A stretch of DNA of 20,554 bases. Origin: Nocardioides sp. (GTDB lineage: Bacteria; Actinomycetota; Actinomycetes; Propionibacteriales; Nocardioidaceae). The translations under genes were made by a program, and so were the position numbers. Positions 14,290-19,570 of the stretch are shown here, piece by piece (within the stretch, counting starts at the first letter, position 1; every line of letters begins with the position of its first letter). The notes under the pieces were generated by a model. That model was given only the letters and a program-made list of their open reading frames with translations. It searched no databases and had not been told where the DNA came from. Location: positions 1 to 20,554 of the forward strand of contig DOWL01000111.1 in NCBI GenBank assembly GCA_003519585.1, given 5' to 3'.

Positions 14290-15348
14290 TCACTCGGGGT
14301 TGGCCCACGTGAGGAGCCGCTCCCGCGGCCAGGTGTTGACGATCCGGTCGGGGTCGATGCCGGCGGCCTCGGCGCGCTCCGCGCCGTACCAGAGGAAGTC
14401 GAGCTGTCCCGGGGCATGGGCGTCGGAGTCGATCGAGAACAGGCAGCCCAGGTCGCGGGCCAGCTCGAGCAGCTTGGTCGGCGGGTCGCGCCGTTCGGGA
14501 CGGGAGTTGATCTCGACAGCGGTGTCGCTGGCCGCACAGGCCGCGAAGACGGCGCGAGCGTCGAACTGCGACTGCTGCCGCACCCCTCGGGCACCCATCA
14601 CCATCCGTCCGGTGCAATGCCCGAGGACGTTGACGCGGGGGTTCCTCACGGCGGCGACCATCCGCCTGGTCATGTCAGGGGCGTCCATCTTCAGCTTGGA
14701 GTGGACGCTGGCCACGCGCACGTCGAGCTGGTCGAGCAGCTCGTCGATCTGGTCGAGGCTGCCGTCGTCGAGAATGTCGACCTCGATCCCCTTGAGCAGC
14801 GTGAAGCCACCCTCGCCCCCCGAGGACAGGTGTTGGTTGACCGCATCGATCACGCCGAGCTGCCTGCGCAGCCGGTCGGCGCTGAGCCCGTTGGCCACCC
14901 GGAGCCGGGGTGAGTGATCGGTCAGCACCTGGTACTCGTGGCCGAGCTCCATCGCGGTGAACGCCATCTCCTCGATCGGAGACCCCCCGTCGGACCAGTC
15001 CGAGTGCGAGTGCAGGTCGCCGCGCAGCTGGGCGCGCAGCTCATGGCCGCCCTCGGTGAGCGGCCCGCCGTGCTCCTCCTCCAGTGCCGCCAGCCGCTCG
15101 GGCAGCTCGCCGGCGAGGGCGGCCCGGATCACCGTCGCGCTGCTGGCGCCGACGCCCGGGAGATCGGTGAGGGTGCCGTCGGCCATCCGGCTGCGCAGCT
15201 CGTCGTCGCTCAGCGGCAGGATCGCCGCGGCCGCGCCGCGGAACGCCCGGACCTTATAGGTGTCCTCCCGGCCCCGCTCGAGCAAGAACCCGATCCGCCG
15301 CAGCGCCGCGACCGGTCCCCCGTCGTACGACTCACCCACAATCGCCAC
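14290..15348 (-). CDS. HhH-PHP domain protein (PolX-like, no polymerase)
   Basis: A 352-residue protein. I chose GTG 15348 because the family normally begins near AIVGESYDGGPVAALRRIGF; GTG 15339 is also possible, and the open frame upstream to 15495 has no family-like sequence. Residues 1-90 resemble the helical/HhH N-terminus of family X polymerases (ALRRIGFLLERGREDTYKVR, DLPGVGASSA). Residues 107-320 are a PHP phosphoesterase with the metal ligands in place: DLHSHSDWSD (His113, His115), TDHS (His145), Glu189, SVHS (His216), GHCTGR (His244) and DSDAH (Asp309, His311). There is no nucleotidyltransferase domain, so it is a phosphoesterase or nuclease candidate, perhaps in DNA repair. Confidence 0.88.
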   Translation of the reverse strand: MAIVGESYDGGPVAALRRIGFLLERGREDTYKVRAFRGAAAAILPLSDDELRSRMADGTLTDLPGVGASSATVIRAALAGELPERLAALEEEHGGPLTEGGHELRAQLRGDLHSHSDWSDGGSPIEEMAFTAMELGHEYQVLTDHSPRLRVANGLSADRLRRQLGVIDAVNQHLSSGGEGGFTLLKGIEVDILDDGSLDQIDELLDQLDVRVASVHSKLKMDAPDMTRRMVAAVRNPRVNVLGHCTGRMVMGARGVRQQSQFDARAVFAACAASDTAVEINSRPERRDPPTKLLELARDLGCLFSIDSDAHAPGQLDFLWYGAERAEAAGIDPDRIVNTWPRERLLTWANPE

Positions 15349-15453
15349 CCTAAGTGCCGCCGGACGCGAATCCGGCTCAAGAGATTTCCGTCCACACCCG
15401 GTGGACAGGCGTCGTCCCAGGTCAGAACCGCATTTCCGCCGTCCATCCACCTG

Positions 15454-15540
15454 TTGTCCACATGGTGATGCACGGCCCGATCGCGTGTCCTCCACCTGGG
15501 GACGACGTTTTACACAGAGTTATCCACAGCGTTGTCCACA
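15454..15540 (+). promoter_or_regulatory. DnaA-box cluster
   Basis: TTGTCCACA at 15454-15462, a weak box TTTTACACA at 15508-15516, a perfect TTATCCACA at 15520-15528 and TTGTCCACA at 15532-15540, all in the same orientation. The last three start exactly every 12 bp. A degenerate CCGTCCACA lies at 15388-15396. The cluster sits in the 375-bp gap between the PHP and crotonase genes. It may bind DnaA for regulation or titration; no replication genes flank it. Confidence 0.65.
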
Positions 15541-15723
15541 GGGGTGGGGTACCAGGGATTGCCCCCGTGGGCCGCGCTCCCTAGCGTTGCCCTCCAGACG
15601 AGGCCCCCGGGTCCGTCGAGGGAGATCCGCAAGGGGAAGGCAGGTCTCCGTCGGCGAGCACGGGGGCTTCGGCGCGTGTGGCCACCGGGTGCGGTTTCGG
15701 GCGGCCTCAGCCTGGATCCAGGC

Positions 15724-16518
15724 TCAGCGGCCGCGGAACTGCGGGGTACGACGCTCGCGGCTGGCCGCGATCCCCTCCTGGAGGTCCTCTGTGGCCAGCG
15801 TCACCGGCTGTGCCAGCGCCTCCCACTGCAGCGCGGTCTCGAGGTCGGCGTGGCCGCCGTCGACCAGCGCGAGCTTCGTGAGCCGGGTGGCGATCGGAGC
15901 GTTGGCAGCGATCCCAGCCGCCACGGAGAGCACCTCCTCGAGGAACCGCTCGCGCTCGAAGACGGCCGAGACCATCCCCATCGCCAGGGCCTCGTCCGCC
16001 TCCACCACCCGGCCGGTGAGCAGCAGGTCGCGGGCGTGCGCCTCGCCGACCACTTCGGGCAGCAGGTGGGTGCCGCCCATGCCGGCGTGCATGCCGAGCT
16101 TGACGAACGGGACGCCGAGCTTGGCCCCCGCGGCGGCGTACCGCAGATCGCATGCGAGCGCCAGGCACAGCCCCGCGCCGATCGCCGCGCCGTTGACTGC
16201 CGCGATAGTGGGCACCTCAAGGGTCCGGACGGAGAGCCAGGACCGATAGAACGGAAGCATCCGGCGCCGCAGCTCATCGACGGTCGCGTCGGGCTCGCTC
16301 GCGATCCACGAGGTGTTGCCGCCCGAGGAGAACGCGGAGCCCTCCCCGGTCACCACCACAGCACGCAGCGATCGGTCCGCGGCCAGTTCGGCCATCGCGG
16401 CGACCCAGGACGAGGTCATCTCGTCGGACATGGCGTTGCGCAGCTCGGGGTTGTCGAGGGTCACCAGCGCCACGCCCTCGGCGGGACGCTCGACGCGCAG
16501 GTGGCGGTAGGCGGTCAT
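15724..16518 (-). CDS. Crotonase-family protein (enoyl-CoA hydratase/isomerase)
   Basis: A 264-residue crotonase. The oxyanion-hole regions are visible as AFSSGGNTSW (62-71) and NGAAIGAGLCLALACDLR (109-126). The two catalytic glutamates of classical hydratases are not conserved: the position of Glu144 in rat hydratase (within GQPEILLG) is Phe138 here (LGVPFVKLG), and the position of Glu164 is Asp164 (HARDLLLTG). An isomerase, hydrolase or other acyl-CoA chemistry is therefore more likely than simple hydration. ATG 16518 gives MTAYRHLRVERP, a normal family N-terminus. It is monocistronic; the PHP gene lies 375 bp downstream. Confidence 0.88.
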   Translation of the reverse strand: MTAYRHLRVERPAEGVALVTLDNPELRNAMSDEMTSSWVAAMAELAADRSLRAVVVTGEGSAFSSGGNTSWIASEPDATVDELRRRMLPFYRSWLSVRTLEVPTIAAVNGAAIGAGLCLALACDLRYAAAGAKLGVPFVKLGMHAGMGGTHLLPEVVGEAHARDLLLTGRVVEADEALAMGMVSAVFERERFLEEVLSVAAGIAANAPIATRLTKLALVDGGHADLETALQWEALAQPVTLATEDLQEGIAASRERRTPQFRGR

Positions 16519-16738
16519 GGGCGCACCCTACTGAGGCCCGCGAGAGGTCGCCGTGAGCGGTTTCACGCGGCATTTCGTCGCGAAAAGTCGATATTCGGCG
16601 CGCCGAGCGCCTCACCGGCGAACCGCTGGCTCTGGAGTAGGTTCGAAGCGGTTCGAGGACCCGTCCGAGAGCCTCCGGCGGGCTTCCCCGACAAGAGTCC
16701 CGCCGCGACGACCGAGCGAACGAGGCAAGGAGGCCGTC

Positions 16739-16897
16739 ATGGCGGAGACCTGGAGCGGCGAGTTCTACTGTGTGAAGTGCAAGGAGAAGCGCGAGGCCGA
16801 GGGCGAGGTCCGAGTCAACGACAAGGGCACGCGCATGGCCAAGGCGGTCTGCCCGGTGTGCGGGACCAATCTCAACCGGATCCTCGGCAAGGCCTGA
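16739..16897 (+). CDS. DUF5679 zinc-ribbon protein
   Basis: A 52-residue protein with a near-perfect ribosome binding site (AAGGAGG at 16727-16733, five bases before ATG). Two Cys pairs, FYCVKCK (Cys11, Cys14) and VCPVCG (Cys38, Cys41), form a zinc ribbon. The sequence MAETWSGEFYCVKCKEKREA matches the small DUF5679 family of actinobacteria. A larger open frame from 16553 in the same frame is not supported. The strong translation signal and adjacent terminator suggest a well-expressed single-gene unit. Function unknown. Confidence 0.9.
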   Translation: MAETWSGEFYCVKCKEKREAEGEVRVNDKGTRMAKAVCPVCGTNLNRILGKA

Positions 16898-16919
16898 GGC
16901 TCGCCCACGACGTCCCGAC

Positions 16920-16956
16920 GGCGTCCCCGTCTCTGGTCGGGGGCGCCGTTGTTGTG
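16920..16956 (+). terminator. Intrinsic terminator after DUF5679 gene
   Basis: GGCGTCCCCG (16920-16929) pairs with CGGGGGCGCC (16938-16947), ten pairs with one T-G wobble, across an 8-nt loop. It is followed by GTTGTTGTG and lies 22 bases after the stop codon. Confidence 0.8.
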
Positions 16957-17234
16957 TCAGACCACCGATCAGGCCGCAGAGCGAGCGCACCTGCATGGGG
17001 CGACTTCGGTAACTCTGGAGGGAGCGGAGCGACCCGGTTTGTCGCGGCGGAGCCGCGCGCCCGGCGATCGGCCCCGATGGCCGCGGCGACTGGCGCCGGA
17101 GCGAGCGCCAGCGAGCCAGGCGCCCGGCGAGCGTCAGCGAGCGTCGCCGCGGACTCGGGTCCGAAACTCGCCGGGGTAGACAACCTGTGGATGGAGTCCC
17201 CCGCCGTGGCGGCATCCGTGTGACGGTGGGCACC
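16957..17234. other. Non-coding gap with GCGAGC-type repeats
   Basis: No gene is seen. The right half is built of short related units: GCGAGCGTC occurs twice one base apart (17127-17135, 17137-17145), flanked by CGGCGA/TCGCCG arms (17125-17130, 17144-17149), with GAGCGAGCGCCAGCGAGCC just before. It could fold as a hairpin and may be an extragenic repeat family. Confidence 0.5.
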
Positions 17235-18026
17235 ATGACTTGGCTGCTTCGTCCCGGCATCGGACTCGCCCGGCGCGACACCGACCTGCTCCAGGTCGGC
17301 CTCGACCGACCGCACGTCGCCGTACTCCCCGACACCCGCGCCGTACGCCGCTTGTTGGTCGAGCTCGCGCACGGCAGCCCGCTCTCGACGCTCGACGAGG
17401 TGACCGCGCCGGCGCTGGCCGAACTGGTCCGAGCCGGCCTGGTCGTCGCCGCCGAGGACGAGGTCGCCCGCTTCGAGCACCGCGCCGCCGGCCGGGTCCA
17501 CCTCGAGGTGCCCGCAGCCCTCTGGCCCAGCGCCCTGCGGCTGCTCGGCGAGTCGCGGTTACGGCTGACGCGCGACCCTGCGACCGCGACCGTCGCGCTC
17601 GTCTGGAGCGAGGGCGAGCTGGCCCGGCACCGCGTCGATGCCTGGGTGCGCTCGGGCACGCCGCACCTGGTGGTCCGCGAGACCGCGGCCGGGCCGGTGG
17701 TCGGCCCCTACGTCGTACCCGGTGCCACCGCGTGCCTGCGCTGCGTCGACGCCCACGAGGGCGAACGCGATCCGAGACGCGCCCTGGTGGTCGAGCAGTT
17801 GGCAGAGAGAGGTCCGCTGCGGCCCGCGGCTCCCGACCCCGCCGACCGAGCCCTGGCCCTGGCCTGGGCGATCCGCGACCTCGCGACCGCTGCCGAAGGC
17901 GGCGCCCCGGCCACGTGGTCGGCGACCGTGGCCCTCGGCTCGCTTCCGCCGGCGGTCACGCCGTACCACCGGCACCTGCACTGCGGTTGTGCGTGGGCGG
18001 ACATCGATCAAGCCGCGGTGGGGTGA
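17235..18026 (+). CDS. TOMM/ThiF-like cyclodehydratase-related protein
   Basis: A 263-residue protein starting at ATG 17235 (GGTGGG five bases upstream). The N-terminal half (1-90) has a winged-helix-like pattern with a regulated-domain look (DTRAVRRLLVELAHGSPLST). The second half carries the signature GPYVVPGATACLRCVDAHEG (157-176) and, near the end, LHCGCAWAD (248-256); Cys167, Cys170, Cys250 and Cys252 probably bind zinc. This matches the ThiF-like/ocin (TIGR03882-type) proteins related to thiazole/oxazole peptide cyclodehydratases. No ATP-binding motif, precursor peptide or YcaO gene is present, so it is a stand-alone member, as is seen in many actinobacteria. Its function outside peptide modification is unknown. 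Confidence 0.75.
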   Translation: MTWLLRPGIGLARRDTDLLQVGLDRPHVAVLPDTRAVRRLLVELAHGSPLSTLDEVTAPALAELVRAGLVVAAEDEVARFEHRAAGRVHLEVPAALWPSALRLLGESRLRLTRDPATATVALVWSEGELARHRVDAWVRSGTPHLVVRETAAGPVVGPYVVPGATACLRCVDAHEGERDPRRALVVEQLAERGPLRPAAPDPADRALALAWAIRDLATAAEGGAPATWSATVALGSLPPAVTPYHRHLHCGCAWADIDQAAVG

Positions 18027-18106
18027 GAGGTCCCAGCGCCGCCTGTTTCGACACGCTCCGTCGCGGCTTCGTTCCTCAGCCGCGGTCGCTGCTCAACAAC
18101 CAACGA

Positions 18107-18268
18107 TCACCAATACTCCGAGTCGAGCTTGCCTTCCATCGAGCGCAGGTGCTCGCGCGAACAGCTCTCGCAGTAGGTCCGGGGGCGACCGCTCTCGACC
18201 GAGGTGCTCCAGGTGAGCGTCTTGGCAGCGTCGGCCTCCTGCCGCCCGCAGAAGTCGCAGGTCTTCAT
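18107..18268 (-). CDS. Small double-CxxC protein
   Basis: A 53-residue protein starting at ATG 18268 (MKTCDFCGRQEADAAKTLTW). Two Cys pairs (Cys4-Cys7 in TCDFCG and the pair in YCESCS) suggest a zinc knuckle. The middle LTWSTSVESGRPRTYC and the end LRSMEGKLDSEYW match a small conserved actinobacterial protein that I recall from Streptomyces and Nocardioides. The ribosome binding site is weak (GAG just upstream). It converges with the ThiF-like gene and lies downstream of the whiB7 transcript, separated from it by a strong hairpin. Function unknown. Confidence 0.8.
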   Translation of the reverse strand: MKTCDFCGRQEADAAKTLTWSTSVESGRPRTYCESCSREHLRSMEGKLDSEYW

Positions 18269-18306
18269 ACTCTCGAACCTACTCGCCCGGATCGCTCCGG
18301 ACATGG

Positions 18307-18347
18307 CAGGAGCCGGGTACGACCACGAAGGTCGTACCCGGCTCCTG
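18307..18347. terminator. Long perfect hairpin terminator
   Basis: AGGAGCCGGGTACGACC (18308-18324) pairs perfectly with 18330-18346 around an ACGAA loop, and one more C-G pair closes it (18 bp). It follows the 54-residue gene (stop at 18411) on the minus strand and probably ends the whiB7-side transcript. There is no T-tract. Confidence 0.75.
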
Positions 18348-18410
18348 GTTGGCACCCGCGATCAGGGTGTCCTCGCAGAGGGCCGCTGACGGGCGGCATC
18401 CCATCGGGGT

Positions 18411-18575
18411 TCAGAGAGCGCGGGCGAGGGCGAGACGCGCCTGCTGCGCTGCCTGCTCAGCCCTGCGGCTGAGACGGCGGGCACGGGCCAGCTGGTGGCC
18501 GCGCCGTAGCTGCTGCGCCTCTCCCAGGCGCGCGGACATCTGTGCGCGCGCAAGGTTCTCGTTCATGAGATTCAT
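18411..18575 (-). CDS. Small basic helical protein downstream of whiB7
   Basis: A 54-residue protein starting at ATG 18575, six to seven bases after AGGAGC. It is almost entirely predicted helix and rich in Arg, Ala, Gln and Leu (MNLMNENLARAQMSARLGEA, then RRGHQLARARRLSRRAEQAA), giving a strongly basic, possibly coiled-coil peptide. A second in-frame ATG lies at 18566. I recall similar small actinobacterial proteins but know no function. It is 92 bp downstream of whiB7 on the same strand and probably shares its transcript, so it may be induced together with it. Confidence 0.7.
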   Translation of the reverse strand: MNLMNENLARAQMSARLGEAQQLRRGHQLARARRLSRRAEQAAQQARLALARAL

Positions 18576-18667
18576 TTCGGTGCTCCTGGTCAGATAGGTC
18601 TGAGTCATTGAGTTGAGTGGTCTTTCTCGGATGGGATGCGGCCGTCGGGTGACGGACGCCTCGTGGC

Positions 18668-18982
18668 TCACGCAGCCACCTCGTTCTTGCGGGGACGGCC
18701 ACGCGGACGCTTGCGGGGGACGACGACTCCCTGGATGAAGAGCTGCCCACCCCACACACCCCAGGGCTCGCGACGCTCGAGAGCGCCGTCGTAGCACAGG
18801 GCACGGACCGGACAGTCGATGCAGAGCAGCTTGGCGTGCTCCACGTCGCTGGGGGACTCGGCGAACCAGAGTTCCGGGTCGTTCACCCGGCACGGGAGGG
18901 TCGCCTCGTCCACCTTGCCGGCCTCGTCGTGGAGGTTGCCCAGAGTCGGCTCGTCAATGCGGTCGAGAATGCTGATGGTCAT
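18668..18982 (-). CDS. whiB7: WhiB7/WblC transcriptional regulator
   Basis: A 104-residue WhiB-family Fe-S regulator. ATG 18982 has an ideal AGGAGG upstream; the longer GTG start overlaps that site. Cys31, Cys54, Cys57 and Cys63 bind the 4Fe-4S cluster, followed by EPWGVWGG (72-79), the sigma-factor contact turn, and a C-terminal AT-hook RKRPRGRPRK (90-99). The AT-hook and the position beside uvrD2 are diagnostic of WhiB7 (WblC), which partners with the primary sigma factor to activate intrinsic antibiotic-resistance genes at AT-rich promoters, including its own. Here the leader region carries an upstream ORF and an intrinsic terminator, so expression is probably set by attenuation. Confidence 0.93.
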   Translation of the reverse strand: MTISILDRIDEPTLGNLHDEAGKVDEATLPCRVNDPELWFAESPSDVEHAKLLCIDCPVRALCYDGALERREPWGVWGGQLFIQGVVVPRKRPRGRPRKNEVAA

Positions 18983-19082
18983 GTTTCTCACCTCCTCTGC
19001 TCACCTTGATCGCGGTTGCTTGGACTGTGGTCTGCGGTGCTGCTGCGGGACCTGGACCAATCTGTGTCGACGAATCGGTGTC

Positions 19083-19127
19083 GAAGAAACAGAAAGGCCG
19101 CGGATCCCTTGTCGGGTTCCGCGGCCT
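19083..19127 (-). terminator. whiB7 leader attenuator
   Basis: On the minus strand TCCGCGGCCT (stem arms 19118-19127 and 19095-19104) forms a perfect 10-bp stem with a 13-nt loop, immediately followed by TTCTGTTTCTTC. It lies 22 bp after the upstream ORF stop and 112 bp before the whiB7 start, between promoter and gene, so it must be read through for whiB7 to be expressed. Confidence 0.88.
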
Positions 19128-19140
19128 GGAGGCTGCCGAT

Positions 19141-19156
19141 CAGTTGATCTCAACTG
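19141..19156 (-). promoter_or_regulatory. Hairpin over upstream ORF stop codon
   Basis: CAGTTGA and TCAACTG form a 7-bp perfect stem with a two-base loop (16 bp in all). The upstream ORF stop codon (19150-19152) lies inside it, and the terminator stem begins 13 bases downstream. A ribosome at the end of the ORF would open this hairpin. Its small loop makes the RNA structure uncertain. Confidence 0.4.
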
Positions 19157-19365
19157 GACGGTGGACTCCAGGCACTGGTCCCCGGGACGTAGGCGGCGAG
19201 GCCCATGTCACCCTTGACGTCATCCGTGATGACGGCGGCCTGGCGCTCGCGCACGACCGTGGTCGTGCCGAACGCGGCGGAAGCCGTCACGGAGGCGTGG
19301 CCGCATGCGGGCATGCCAAAGCCGGACGGGATCTGAGCCGCCATCTGGATGGTGTTGAGCTTCAT
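19150..19365 (-). CDS. whiB7 upstream ORF (71 codons)
   Basis: ATG 19365 follows a near-perfect AAGGAGGTG ribosome binding site and opens a 71-residue frame (MKLNTIQMAAQIPSGFGMPA; then VRERQAAVITDDVKG and a Pro/Ser-rich end). Most codons end in G or C, as in real genes here, so it is probably translated. It starts about 70 nt from the predicted whiB7 promoter and its stop codon lies in a small hairpin just before the terminator. In the known whiB7/wblC mechanism, ribosome stalling on an upstream ORF favours antitermination; this ORF is much longer than the usual short leader peptide. Whether the peptide itself has a function is unknown. Confidence 0.65.
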   Translation of the reverse strand: MKLNTIQMAAQIPSGFGMPACGHASVTASAAFGTTTVVRERQAAVITDDVKGDMGLAAYVPGTSAWSPPSS

Positions 19366-19438
19366 GAGGCCACCTCCTTCACGTCTTCGTGCGCCGGGAT
19401 TGTCAGGCCCGTGATGCGCTGAACGTCTTGGGAGCAGC

Positions 19439-19485
19439 AAGGTATCGCTGACTCCCGGTAAGGGGCAATTGATTTTATGGGTATT
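19439..19485 (-). promoter_or_regulatory. whiB7 promoter with AT-rich WhiB7 site
   Basis: On the minus strand there is a -35 TTGCCC (19463-19468), an 18-bp spacer and a -10 TACCTT (19439-19444, TANNNT type). An AT-rich stretch (ATAAAATCAA) directly abuts the -35, which is where the WhiB7 AT-hook binds in known WhiB7-dependent promoters. The layout supports autoregulation. The transcript would start near 19432. Confidence 0.6.
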
Positions 19486-19536
19486 TCGCGAGTTTTTTCT
19501 GCCAGGTTGTCCCGGAGCTGTCCCGGGGTCAGCTGA

Positions 19537-19570
19537 TGGTCACCCGGAGGTCACCCGGAGGTCACCCGAC
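19537..19570. repeat. 11-bp tandem repeat at uvrD2 end
   Basis: GGTCACCCGGA occurs in three successive 11-bp units, the last imperfect. The third unit encodes the end of UvrD2 (Val-Gly-stop on the minus strand). A related pair, TGTCCCGGAGC and TGTCCCGGGG, lies just beside it at about 19508-19528. Confidence 0.7.

Noticed and set aside
14290..15495. Longer 401-residue version of the PHP protein
   Set aside because: The extra 49 residues are not family-like and would overlap the region next to the DnaA boxes; GTG 15348 fits the family start.
15454..15540. Chromosomal origin (oriC)
   Set aside because: The DnaA boxes are too few, there is no AT-rich unwinding stretch, and dnaA, dnaN and recF are absent.
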